DNA from: an uncultured Bacteroidales bacterium
GTDB lineage: Bacteria; Bacteroidota; Bacteroidia; Bacteroidales; UBA932
Assembly (NCBI GenBank): GCA_944325765.1
Contig: CALVBH010000096.1
Coordinates: 1 to 33,587, forward strand
Reading direction: 5' to 3'
Length of the DNA: 33,587 bases
Made by a program: the position numbers and the translations under genes. The notes under the pieces are model-generated. The model had not been told where the DNA came from and did no database searches. It was given only the letters and a program-made list of their open reading frames with translations. Below, piece after piece: positions 16,363 through 24,293 of this stretch (within the stretch, counting starts at the first letter, position 1; each line of letters begins with the position of its first letter).

Positions 16363-17502
16363 ATGAAAATTTTCCATATCGCCGCGGCCGCGGCCACAAT
16401 ATTGATGCTTTTTCTCCACCCGGCAGCATCCGGCAAAGAACCGGCAGTCAGGTTCGTCTACGATGTAGAATACGAATTCAGATTCGACAACAGGGAATTT
16501 TCCCGAACCGCCCCGCCTCCGTCGATTACCATTCTCGGGATGCATCTGACACCGTCCATAGGACTGCGTATCAGTGAAAATCCGTCATCCGCACATCATA
16601 TCATCGCAGGCGTTGACCTGATGAAGGATTTCGGAAGCGGGAAAGCCGCGAAAGACATGTTCGGAGAAGTCCTTGCATACTATAAATGGGACAGGAAATC
16701 CGGCAGGACCATGATGACTTTCGAAGCCGGGATTTTTCCTCGAAGCGACCTTGAAGGCAACTGGTCTGAAGCCTTCTTCTCCGATTCCCTGACATTTTAC
16801 GACAGGGCTCTCGAAGGGCTTCTGCTGAAATTCCGCAGGCCGAAGGCATATTACGAAGTCGGCTGCGACTGGATGGGGCAGTTCGGGAAAGACAGGCGCG
16901 AAAGGTTCATGATTTTCAGCAGCGGGGAAGCCCATGCCGGAAGATTTATGATTCTCGGCTATTCGGGATATATGTACCATTTTGCCGGAACTGAAGAAGT
17001 CAACGGAGTCGTGGACAATTTCCTGCTGAATCCTTATATCGGAGCCGACCTTGCCGGGAAAACCGGGCTGCAGGCATTCAGGATTACCGCCGGCTGGCTG
17101 CAGTCGCTCCAGAATGACAGGAAAAAAGTCGGCAAATACGTTATGCCTGGCGGGGCCGAACTGCTCGTAAGTCTGCAGAACTGGAATATCGGACTGGAAA
17201 ACCGCCTATACTACGGGAAATCCCTTATGCCTTATTATGACGGCACGGATGCTGCCGGCATCAAATACGGGAATATGCTCTACTTCGGGAATCCGTTCTA
17301 CAGGCTCCGCAGGGAATCCTCCGGAAAGGCAGGACTTTATGACAGGATAGACGTGTGTTGGGAGCCCCGGATAGCCGCATTCCTGAAACTCCGCATAGGT
17401 GCGACAGCCCATTTCGGCAGCGCAGGATTTTCAGGGTGGCAGCAGACCGTCTCATTGAAATTCGACCTGGAAAAGGTCCCGGGCGTCAGGCAAAAGCCTT
17501 GA
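16363..17502 (+). CDS. Outer-membrane beta-barrel protein
   Basis: The 379-residue protein has a signal peptide (MKIFHIAAAAATILMLFLHPAASG-KE). Repeated alternating hydrophobic/aromatic strands fit a porin-like barrel, for example RFMILGYSGYMYHF, NWNIGLENRLYYGKS and the terminal strand QQTVSLKFDLEKV. I do not recognise a characterised family. It follows the amidase-fold gene by 12 bases, and the pair may work together at the envelope. Confidence 0.65.
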   Translation: MKIFHIAAAAATILMLFLHPAASGKEPAVRFVYDVEYEFRFDNREFSRTAPPPSITILGMHLTPSIGLRISENPSSAHHIIAGVDLMKDFGSGKAAKDMFGEVLAYYKWDRKSGRTMMTFEAGIFPRSDLEGNWSEAFFSDSLTFYDRALEGLLLKFRRPKAYYEVGCDWMGQFGKDRRERFMIFSSGEAHAGRFMILGYSGYMYHFAGTEEVNGVVDNFLLNPYIGADLAGKTGLQAFRITAGWLQSLQNDRKKVGKYVMPGGAELLVSLQNWNIGLENRLYYGKSLMPYYDGTDAAGIKYGNMLYFGNPFYRLRRESSGKAGLYDRIDVCWEPRIAAFLKLRIGATAHFGSAGFSGWQQTVSLKFDLEKVPGVRQKP

Positions 17503-17528
17503 AGCACAGAGCCGTAGTCAAAGATTTT

Positions 17529-17559
17529 TTTGCGTAAAACGGATTTTTTTCTAACTTTA
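17529..17559 (+). promoter_or_regulatory. Promoter for the small peptide and fimbrillin-like lipoprotein
   Basis: TTTG at 17529-17532, a 19-base spacer, then TAACTTTA at 17552-17559 (one mismatch to TAnnTTTG). The spacing is ideal. A leader of roughly 65 bases follows before the ATG at 17633. No convincing terminator is visible between 17502 and this promoter. Confidence 0.6.
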
Positions 17560-17632
17560 TTGGGATTTGCGAGACGAAAACCGCACAGACTGAACCTAAT
17601 GACCGAATCCGAATAAAAACCAACAACTGATT

Positions 17633-17788
17633 ATGAAACACGAATTGAAAGACAAAACGGGGGGGGCGGAAATATATGTCCGTCCTGAAATCAACGTCGC
17701 GACAGTAAAGACCGAGCGCGGCTTTTGCTACAGTACATGGACTGACGGCGACATGAAGGATGAATGGAACAACATCGGCGAGTATTAA
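17633..17788 (+). CDS. 51-residue peptide of unknown function
   Basis: The reading frame runs ATG to TAA and encodes 51 residues. The N-terminus is MKHELKDKTGGAEIYVRPEI and the C-terminus ends WNNIGEY; the only Cys lies in GFCYS. The middle pattern (Y-x-R-P-E-I-x-V, then a short acidic/Gly-rich tail) resembles small peptides often annotated ahead of surface proteins in Bacteroidales. It has no signal peptide or membrane helix. It shares a promoter with, and ends 21 bases before, the fimbrillin-like lipoprotein gene. An eight-G run at 17659-17666 lies in codons 9-12. Possible roles are a leader peptide, a peptide precursor or a chaperone; none is shown. Confidence 0.6.
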   Translation: MKHELKDKTGGAEIYVRPEINVATVKTERGFCYSTWTDGDMKDEWNNIGEY

Positions 17789-17809
17789 CTGATCCTAAAA
17801 CGAAGCATT

Positions 17810-20266
17810 ATGAAAAAGAGACTGATATTTTCATGCATCATTCTGTGCGCCGGCATGGCCATATCATGCCAGAAAGATGAGATCAAAGGCAATTCCGGGC
17901 AGATTGCCGGAGAAACGGTGACCCGAAGCCTCCACATCGAGGGAAACGAATGGGTTCCTGAATCAAAATCCTACTACGAACCGGGAACTGGTGTGGTATT
18001 TACCGGAGAAGAGCCTCTCGCAGTATATTTCGCGAACCCCGCCAACAGGGGAAACGCTTCGGCAGCCACCCCGTATCTGCAGGCGGTAAACACTGTTACG
18101 AACAACGGCAACGGGAATTTCACCATCAGCCACACTGCGATAACTGGCGTGGACAGCTACGACTACCATTTCTTCGTACCGTCCCTGGCCACCGTACAGA
18201 TATCGACCAATACGAAAACCCTTACCGCCAAACTCTCCCCTGTCCAGACCCCGGGAGACAACACTTTCGATCCGAACTATGATCTCCTCATCGGAAAGTC
18301 GCAGTTGGATGCAGGTAAGGCAGATGCTCTGACTGTCACGGAATTCAAAAGAGTCACCACGCCTCTCAGACTGTCCGTTTCGGACGGTGCGGGAGCTCTC
18401 GGTTCAGAAAAAATCAGCGCGGTAACCGTAAGTTTCGATACTCCTGCCACAGCCAATTGCTCCCTTATTGGGGCATACTATGTCGCCCTGAGTGACACTT
18501 ATGAAGCCGGTGGCATTACGGGAGGCAGTGCCAGAGGGAATGCCGTCACCGCTGTGTATGCAGACGGACTCGCCAAGACGGGAGACACCTACCCGGTGTG
18601 GTTTTCAGTAAATCCGGCCAGATTCGAAGCCGGGACCCAAATGACCGTGACCGTTACGGCCCGGACCAAGACACTGTCCCGTACCGTAACCCTGAACGAA
18701 ACCGATATCCGGGCAGGGATACTCAACGAGATGGGCTTCAACATTTCCGGAGAAGGCTATACGGAAACCGAATCCGTCTATCAGGACTTTACCGGCATCG
18801 GAAGTATCACTTCCACTCTGACAGCTTCCGACGGCAGTTCCCGAGACTGGACATTCACGTCCTGCTCGTATGCTACCGACGAATATCTTCCGGCTGCAGT
18901 CAGGATGAACACGACCTCCGGTTCCTCTATTACCCTGCCGGCTTTCATCGGCAAGCAGATTTCGAAAATAAGGGTTTATACGAGTCCGCGTACCGGAAAT
19001 GCCTGCTCGCTGAGCCTGAACGGAGGCGCAGATGTGGATTTCGGCTACACGGCTTCCCTCCCGGCATCCGGCGGAGTGGCTGAAATCACCGTCCCGGAAT
19101 CGGAATACGGGAAAGACCTCGTACTTACGGCCACCAGCGGCACCTTCATAGGTTTCAACGGCATGGCCTTCGAGTTCGACGAGAATTATGAAATTCCGTT
19201 CGATGCCAACGACTATTACGATATGTACACCAAAGGGCAGGATATCGAAATCGGCGGGACCATATATAACATAAACTCATCCAATATGACTGCCAGGACT
19301 GTCGGCACATCGGAACTTACCGCCGATGAATTCAACAAAAATGCTGTAACAGATGGCATCCTATTCATTGATGATAGCGATCAGACGGAACCTGTTGAGT
19401 TATCGGGCGTAAATACCCAGCCCGGCAAGACTGTCATCGCCATAGGCAGATACAAGGACAGCCAGCCTCGCATCAGGATAACCAACCAGTACCAGCTCCA
19501 GGGCAAAACCACCGTTTTCAAGAATCTGGAACTGATAGCAGGTAATGCTACCGCTCTGGTCTGCAACAACAAAAACTACGATGACAACAATATCACCATC
19601 GAGGACTGTACAGTAGACCTGACTTCATCGAGATACCTGTGCTACGCGGTCGCTGCGACTGCTTCATTCGGAGAAATCGTCATAAACAACAGCATCATCG
19701 ATGTTACCGGCATTATCAACCAGCCGTCCCTGTTCGTGTATGGAAGCTCAGCCACCTCATATCAGACATCATTCACCCTGACGAACTCCGTAGTCTACTC
19801 GGAAAATCTCATCGCAGGCTACATCATCGATATGGGAGCCGATAACGAGAAGTTTGCAGGTTCCGCCAACAGCATAAACATAAGCGGCAACACATTCTAC
19901 AATATTTACAACAATAGCGGAATCTGCCGCGGCTATGACTTCGCGACATTCAATGTAGAAGACAATATCGCTTTCATCGGAGAAATGCCAGCGAAGAGGC
20001 CGCAATTCGCCAACGTCTATTCAACAGCTTCGACGTCCTTGCTTTCGGGCAACTACCTGTACTCGAACCAGACTGACGACGGGTCCTGGGGTGGGCTGGT
20101 CCGTTCCGGTTCGGTATCACTCAACGATGCCGGGGACAATATGGTGAACGGCGAAAGCAGTCCGTTCTCGTCAACAAATCCGGCAGCCGGCTACTTCCCG
20201 GCAGACAGGACGGTAACGGCGGCAGGAGCCGACTATTCTGCCAAGCTCTGGTTCACGGCCGAATAA
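17810..20266 (+). CDS. Surface lipoprotein, fimbrillin-like N-terminus with beta-helix-like C-terminus
   Basis: The 818-residue protein has a lipoprotein signal peptide, with Cys20 followed by QKDE. That acidic motif resembles the Bacteroidota signal sending lipoproteins to the cell surface. Residues about 40-320 resemble fimbrillin-like domains (beta-rich, with long Thr/Ala stretches and FNISGEGYTETE). A beta-sandwich of about 330-460 follows. From about 470 to 800 there are repeated strand-turn units (ITIEDCTVDL, EIVINNSIIDV, SINISGNTFYN) typical of right-handed beta-helix or DUF5123-like domains. It is probably an adhesin or fimbrial tip component. It shares a promoter with the 51-residue peptide gene. 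Confidence 0.68.
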   Translation: MKKRLIFSCIILCAGMAISCQKDEIKGNSGQIAGETVTRSLHIEGNEWVPESKSYYEPGTGVVFTGEEPLAVYFANPANRGNASAATPYLQAVNTVTNNGNGNFTISHTAITGVDSYDYHFFVPSLATVQISTNTKTLTAKLSPVQTPGDNTFDPNYDLLIGKSQLDAGKADALTVTEFKRVTTPLRLSVSDGAGALGSEKISAVTVSFDTPATANCSLIGAYYVALSDTYEAGGITGGSARGNAVTAVYADGLAKTGDTYPVWFSVNPARFEAGTQMTVTVTARTKTLSRTVTLNETDIRAGILNEMGFNISGEGYTETESVYQDFTGIGSITSTLTASDGSSRDWTFTSCSYATDEYLPAAVRMNTTSGSSITLPAFIGKQISKIRVYTSPRTGNACSLSLNGGADVDFGYTASLPASGGVAEITVPESEYGKDLVLTATSGTFIGFNGMAFEFDENYEIPFDANDYYDMYTKGQDIEIGGTIYNINSSNMTARTVGTSELTADEFNKNAVTDGILFIDDSDQTEPVELSGVNTQPGKTVIAIGRYKDSQPRIRITNQYQLQGKTTVFKNLELIAGNATALVCNNKNYDDNNITIEDCTVDLTSSRYLCYAVAATASFGEIVINNSIIDVTGIINQPSLFVYGSSATSYQTSFTLTNSVVYSENLIAGYIIDMGADNEKFAGSANSINISGNTFYNIYNNSGICRGYDFATFNVEDNIAFIGEMPAKRPQFANVYSTASTSLLSGNYLYSNQTDDGSWGGLVRSGSVSLNDAGDNMVNGESSPFSSTNPAAGYFPADRTVTAAGADYSAKLWFTAE

Positions 20267-20279
20267 CGTCCGTACCAAT

Positions 20280-20353
20280 GTCATCCTGAACGAAGTGAGT
20301 CGAAGGAACTGCAAAGCAAATACGACTTTGCCTGCAGCTCCGCTCAGGGTGAC
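20280..20353. repeat. Palindromic GTCATCCTGA repeat element
   Basis: GTCATCCTGA at 20280-20289 and TCAGGGTGAC at 20344-20353 are inverted copies with nine Watson-Crick pairs and one wobble. The left arm continues as a GAAGTGAGTCGAAGGA-type sequence. It lies just after the fimbrillin-like gene. Elements of this GTCAT..TGAGC..AGTCGAA type are dispersed in many bacterial genomes. Confidence 0.6.
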
Positions 20354-20362
20354 GCTACTACT

Positions 20363-20389
20363 GTCATTCTGAGCGCAGTCGAAAAATCT
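20363..20389 (+). repeat. Half-copy of the GTCAT..AGTCGAA repeat
   Basis: GTCATTCTGAGCGCAGTCGA (20363-20382) and the following AAAATCT are a direct, partly diverged copy of the left arm at 20280. No matching right arm is present. Confidence 0.55.
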
Positions 20390-20397
20390 GTATAATA

Positions 20398-20461
20398 ATT
20401 GACGGCAGCATTTATTGAGGGCACTGTCTTTTCTGTGCCCGAAAAAATGACTGCCGTCAAT
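20398..20461. other. Nested inverted repeat upstream of the RluA-type gene
   Basis: ATTGACGGCAG at 20398-20408 and CTGCCGTCAAT at 20451-20461 form a perfect 11-bp outer stem. Inside it GGGCAC (20419-20424) pairs with GTGCCC (20435-20440) around a T-rich loop. It may terminate the upstream transcript or act as an RNA element, but it lacks a classical T-run directly after the stem. Confidence 0.5.
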
Positions 20462-20479
20462 ATTTTCGCCAGAAAAACG

Positions 20480-20487
20480 TAATTTTG
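20480..20487 (+). promoter_or_regulatory. Promoter -7 box for the pseudouridine synthase gene
   Basis: TAATTTTG matches TAnnTTTG and lies 20 bases before the ATG at 20508. A matching -33 element is not clear. Confidence 0.45.
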
Positions 20488-20507
20488 CCGTCCCAAACCC
20501 GCAAGAC

Positions 20508-21347
20508 ATGACAGTAAAAGAAAACAGCCCGCTTTTGGAATACCTCTATTCGGTACTCGCCCCGCAGAGCAGAACCGGCATAAAGGCATTGCTCCGACAT
20601 TCGAGAATTTCAGTCAACGGACAGACTGTCACGGCATTCGACTATCAGCTGAAAACCGGCGACAAAGTGGAAATATCGGCCGCAGCGCCTGCAACCCTCG
20701 AAAACAGGAACCTGAAAATCATATACGAAGACGACTGGCTGACAGTCATCGACAAACGTGCCGGCCTCCCGAGCATTGCGACCGGCAGGGAGAAAGAAAT
20801 CACGGCATACTCGATACTCTTCGACTATATGCGGTCGAAGACACCCGGAGGACGCATTTTCATAGTACACAGACTCGACAGGGATACTTCAGGACTGTTG
20901 GTTTTCGCGAAAGACGAAAGGACGAAACTTTTTCTGCAGGAAAACTGGGACGAATATGTGACCAAACGGCTGTACACCGGTGTATGCGAAGGATATTTCG
21001 GACAGGACAGCGGCAAAATAGTCTCCTGGCTGACAGAAAACCCTAAATCGATGAAAATGAGCGCCGTCCCGTATGACAACGGCGGAAAGAAAGCCATCAC
21101 GCACTATCAGGTTCTGAAACGGAGCAAAGGGCTGTCCTTAATGGAAATAGAACTGGAAACAGGGCGGAAGAACCAGATACGTGTCCAGCTGGCATCCATC
21201 GGGCACCCCATCGCCGGAGACAGGAAATACGGAGCGTCCACAAACCCGTTCGGCCGTCTTGCCCTCCACGCCTCCGCACTTTCGCTGCGTCATCCGCGCA
21301 CCGGAAAACTCATGGAATTCCATTCACCAAGTCCTTTTTCAATATAA
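20508..21347 (+). CDS. RluA-family pseudouridine synthase
   Basis: The 279-residue protein has an N-terminal S4 RNA-binding domain (about 12-60; SRTGIKALLRHSRISVNG). The RluA catalytic domain follows, with VHRLDRDTSGLLVFAK carrying catalytic Asp124. IELETGRKNQIRVQLASIGH and GDRKYGA, conserved in RluA/RluC/RluD, come later. It should convert uridine to pseudouridine in rRNA or tRNA; which site cannot be told. It is a single-gene unit with its own promoter between a surface-protein gene and the receptor operon. Confidence 0.92.
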   Translation: MTVKENSPLLEYLYSVLAPQSRTGIKALLRHSRISVNGQTVTAFDYQLKTGDKVEISAAAPATLENRNLKIIYEDDWLTVIDKRAGLPSIATGREKEITAYSILFDYMRSKTPGGRIFIVHRLDRDTSGLLVFAKDERTKLFLQENWDEYVTKRLYTGVCEGYFGQDSGKIVSWLTENPKSMKMSAVPYDNGGKKAITHYQVLKRSKGLSLMEIELETGRKNQIRVQLASIGHPIAGDRKYGASTNPFGRLALHASALSLRHPRTGKLMEFHSPSPFSI

Positions 21348-21410
21348 AGAGTACCGACTTATTATGAAACAGGTTTTTTACTTTTCCGTATGTTTTTACG
21401 GAATTATTTC

Positions 21411-21418
21411 TAACTTTG
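21411..21418 (+). promoter_or_regulatory. Promoter -7 box for the receptor/protease operon
   Basis: TAACTTTG, a perfect TAnnTTTG box, 36 bases before the preferred receptor start at 21455. T-rich stretches lie upstream, but no exact -33 TTTG is seen at 19-21 bases. This box would drive the six-gene unit to 33454. Confidence 0.55.
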
Positions 21419-21454
21419 TCTTTAACGGACTTGACAAATCTATATCCCCGAATG

Positions 21455-24250
21455 ATGAAAAAAAGACTTATAACGACTGTTTCAGCCCTTATTTCTGCCT
21501 GCACGCTGCTCTCGGCCCAGAACGAAGACGTCACGGTAAAAGGCAGCATCGTTTCCGCCGATGACGGCAGCCCGGTAGACTATGCCACCATCATTCTGTC
21601 CCCGTCGAACATGTACTCGATGAGCGACCAGGACGGACTCTTCAACATCGACAGAGTCCCTGCCGGAGAAATCTCGCTCTCAGTGGAATTCTTCGGGATG
21701 GAAAGCATCGACACCGTCTTCACGGCCAAGTCCGGCCAGACCATAGAACTGGCTCTCTCCATGAAACCCGTATCCTTCAGGCTCGAACACGTGGTGGTGA
21801 CCGCCACGCAGAACAAGGCAGGAAGCAGCACGGCTTCGAACATTTCGCGCCAGGCCATGGACCATCTCCAGACCAGTTCCCTGAACGACGTGATGGCCCT
21901 GCTGCCGGGAGTGGAGATATCGAACCCTGACCTGTCCTCGGCCCAGAGCATCACCGTGCGCTCCATTACGGGTCCGAACAGCGCCCTCGGCACGGCCATA
22001 TACATGGACGGCGCCCCGCTCTCGAACAACGCCAATCTCCAGACCCTCAGCGCGACCATAAGCGGATCGTCCGAAAACCCGACGGGGGGGGGAGAATCCA
22101 CATCAGGAGTTGACGTAAGGTCGCTTTCCACGGATGATGAAGAGGCCGGGGGGGTCATCCGCGGCATCCCTTCCGTAGAATACGGAGACCTCACTTCCGG
22201 AGCCGTGATAGTCAAGTCACGCGCGGGAAAATCTCCGTGGACAGTCCGTTTCAAGACCAATCCCAACATCTACCAGGTATCGGCAGCCAAGGGTTTCTCC
22301 CTCGGCAGGAAGGCCGGAGACCTGAATGTTTCCGCCGACTACGCATACAGCCAGAACAACCTCACCCAGAACTTCGCATTCTATCAGAGGGCCAATGCCA
22401 AGGCTCTCTGGAGCATAATGCTCGGCGACCATACCAATGCGAACACTTCCCTCTCCCTTACATACGGCAAAGACACCCGCAACCGGAATCCGGATGACCC
22501 CTTCCCTACCGAATCAAAAGGGACGGAACTCGGCATCCGCCTGAACCACAACGGAAGCGCCTACCTGAACAGGGAATGGCTCAAGTCCATAAACTGGACC
22601 GTATCCGGCAGTTACACGGACAAGACATCATACTATATGTCTTCTGCCTCGAATGCCCTGAGCCTGTACTCCACGGCCATGACCGATGCCGTGTATACCA
22701 ACATCCCGGGACTGGAAATCTCGGACGCAGACGGAAACCCCATCACACGTCTTCCGGAAGGAGATGAGGATATCAGAGGCCGTGTCCTGCCATACAGCTA
22801 CGAATATTTCTATAATATCTACGGAAAGGAAGTTAACGCTTTCGCCAAGCTGAACTTCGACATGAGCCACACCTGGGGCAATATCACTGACCGCCTCCTC
22901 GTGGGAGCGAACTTCAAGACCGACGGAAACCTCGGCAAGGGAGCCGTCTACGAAGACGAGACCCCGCCTCTGAGGAACATCAACAACACCGCTTCCGGCT
23001 ACAGGAAGCGCCCGTACTACGACATCCCGTTCATAAACCAGCTCGGAATCTACGCCGAAGATCATTTCAGCTGGAAATTCGCAAACAGGGAACTGAACCT
23101 CACGGCAGGTCTGAGATTCGACTATGTGAACGGGCTGACCTCACTGGCCCCGAGGTTCAACGCCTCCGTAGACATATTCCCGTGGATGACACTCCGCGGA
23201 GGCTGGGGCATCACCTCCAAGGCGCCGACATCCATTTACCTGTATCCGAACTACGCATATCACGACTTAGTCCTCTTCAACGGCATGGATGTGAACCTGC
23301 CTGAGGAAGAGCGGCTCCTGGTGGCCCAGACCACTGTATACGATGTCACTAACAAGGACCTGGAGATAGCCAGGAACCGCAAGGCCGAAATAGGGCTCGA
23401 CTTCAATATCCTGAACAGATTCAGGGTCTCCGTCACGGCATACGACGAGTTCATGAAGAACGGCTACGGCATAGGGCAGGACATAGGGTCCTTCCACTGG
23501 ATGACATATACAAACTATGTCATCGACCACGAAAATCCTGGCTCGATACCTACACTGAAAAAGGGCAATACCTATTCCACCTTTTTCCAGACATACAATC
23601 CGCTTAACAACATGATGACCCGGAACAGCGGAGTGGAATACGAGATAGACCTCGGCAGGTTCGATGCCATACGCACCTCGTTCTATATAAACGGTGCCTG
23701 GATGAAAGGATACTACCAGAGGGACGGCTACTCTTTCGGCACCCGACAGCCGACCGGCACTCCGGAGTTCAATGTGGCCATCTTCGACGCCTGCCCGCAG
23801 AATCATACGGAAAGGCTGAACACCACTCTGAGGATTACACACAATATCCCGAAGATAGGTCTGGCCATCACCCTGACAGGACAGTTCACCTGGTTCTACA
23901 AATACTGGACGGAATATCCATACGATGACGAGATGCCGTCCAGGTACATATCGCACACAGACGGGAAAATATATGATTTCGAACCGTCGATGGCCGATGA
24001 CCCGGACTTCTCGTATATGCTGCCTGCCCTGAGCGATGCCCGGTTCACGGTAGAACAGTACCAGCCGTTCGCCATCTTCAACCTGAATGTCAGCAAGGAG
24101 ATAGGAGATGCTCTGACAGCCTCATTCTATGTGAACAACCTGTTCAACAGCCATCCGCTCTACAAGACCAAGGCATCGGGCTCATACATCGACATCACTG
24201 AAAACATCCCTATATTCTTCGGTTTCGAACTGAAGGTATCGATAAAGTAA
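21455..24250 (+). CDS. TonB-dependent outer-membrane receptor
   Basis: From the ATG at 21455 the protein is 931 residues with a signal peptide (MKKRLITTVSALISACTLLSA-QN). A CarboxypepD_reg-like domain (about 25-105; VTVKGSIVSADDGSPVDYAT), a plug domain (about 115-235; SITGPNSALGTAIYMDGAP, GIPSVEYGDLTSGAV) and a large barrel follow. The last strand ends FFGFELKVSIK. It should import a bulky ligand using TonB energy. The plug segment usually reading IESVEVIRG is DEEAGGVIRG here, next to G-runs of nine (22084-22092) and seven (22148-22154). Upstream frame extension to 21416 lies inside the promoter and is rejected. Confidence 0.88.
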   Translation: MKKRLITTVSALISACTLLSAQNEDVTVKGSIVSADDGSPVDYATIILSPSNMYSMSDQDGLFNIDRVPAGEISLSVEFFGMESIDTVFTAKSGQTIELALSMKPVSFRLEHVVVTATQNKAGSSTASNISRQAMDHLQTSSLNDVMALLPGVEISNPDLSSAQSITVRSITGPNSALGTAIYMDGAPLSNNANLQTLSATISGSSENPTGGGESTSGVDVRSLSTDDEEAGGVIRGIPSVEYGDLTSGAVIVKSRAGKSPWTVRFKTNPNIYQVSAAKGFSLGRKAGDLNVSADYAYSQNNLTQNFAFYQRANAKALWSIMLGDHTNANTSLSLTYGKDTRNRNPDDPFPTESKGTELGIRLNHNGSAYLNREWLKSINWTVSGSYTDKTSYYMSSASNALSLYSTAMTDAVYTNIPGLEISDADGNPITRLPEGDEDIRGRVLPYSYEYFYNIYGKEVNAFAKLNFDMSHTWGNITDRLLVGANFKTDGNLGKGAVYEDETPPLRNINNTASGYRKRPYYDIPFINQLGIYAEDHFSWKFANRELNLTAGLRFDYVNGLTSLAPRFNASVDIFPWMTLRGGWGITSKAPTSIYLYPNYAYHDLVLFNGMDVNLPEEERLLVAQTTVYDVTNKDLEIARNRKAEIGLDFNILNRFRVSVTAYDEFMKNGYGIGQDIGSFHWMTYTNYVIDHENPGSIPTLKKGNTYSTFFQTYNPLNNMMTRNSGVEYEIDLGRFDAIRTSFYINGAWMKGYYQRDGYSFGTRQPTGTPEFNVAIFDACPQNHTERLNTTLRITHNIPKIGLAITLTGQFTWFYKYWTEYPYDDEMPSRYISHTDGKIYDFEPSMADDPDFSYMLPALSDARFTVEQYQPFAIFNLNVSKEIGDALTASFYVNNLFNSHPLYKTKASGSYIDITENIPIFFGFELKVSIK

Positions 24251-24293
24251 AAATACAACAACGGAAAATATAAACCGACTAAACAAATTGGAT

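Noticed and set aside
17503-17560. Rho-independent terminator at the T-runs after 17520
   Set aside because: The T-runs are not preceded by a GC-rich stem. They fit the -33 region and spacer of the promoter instead.
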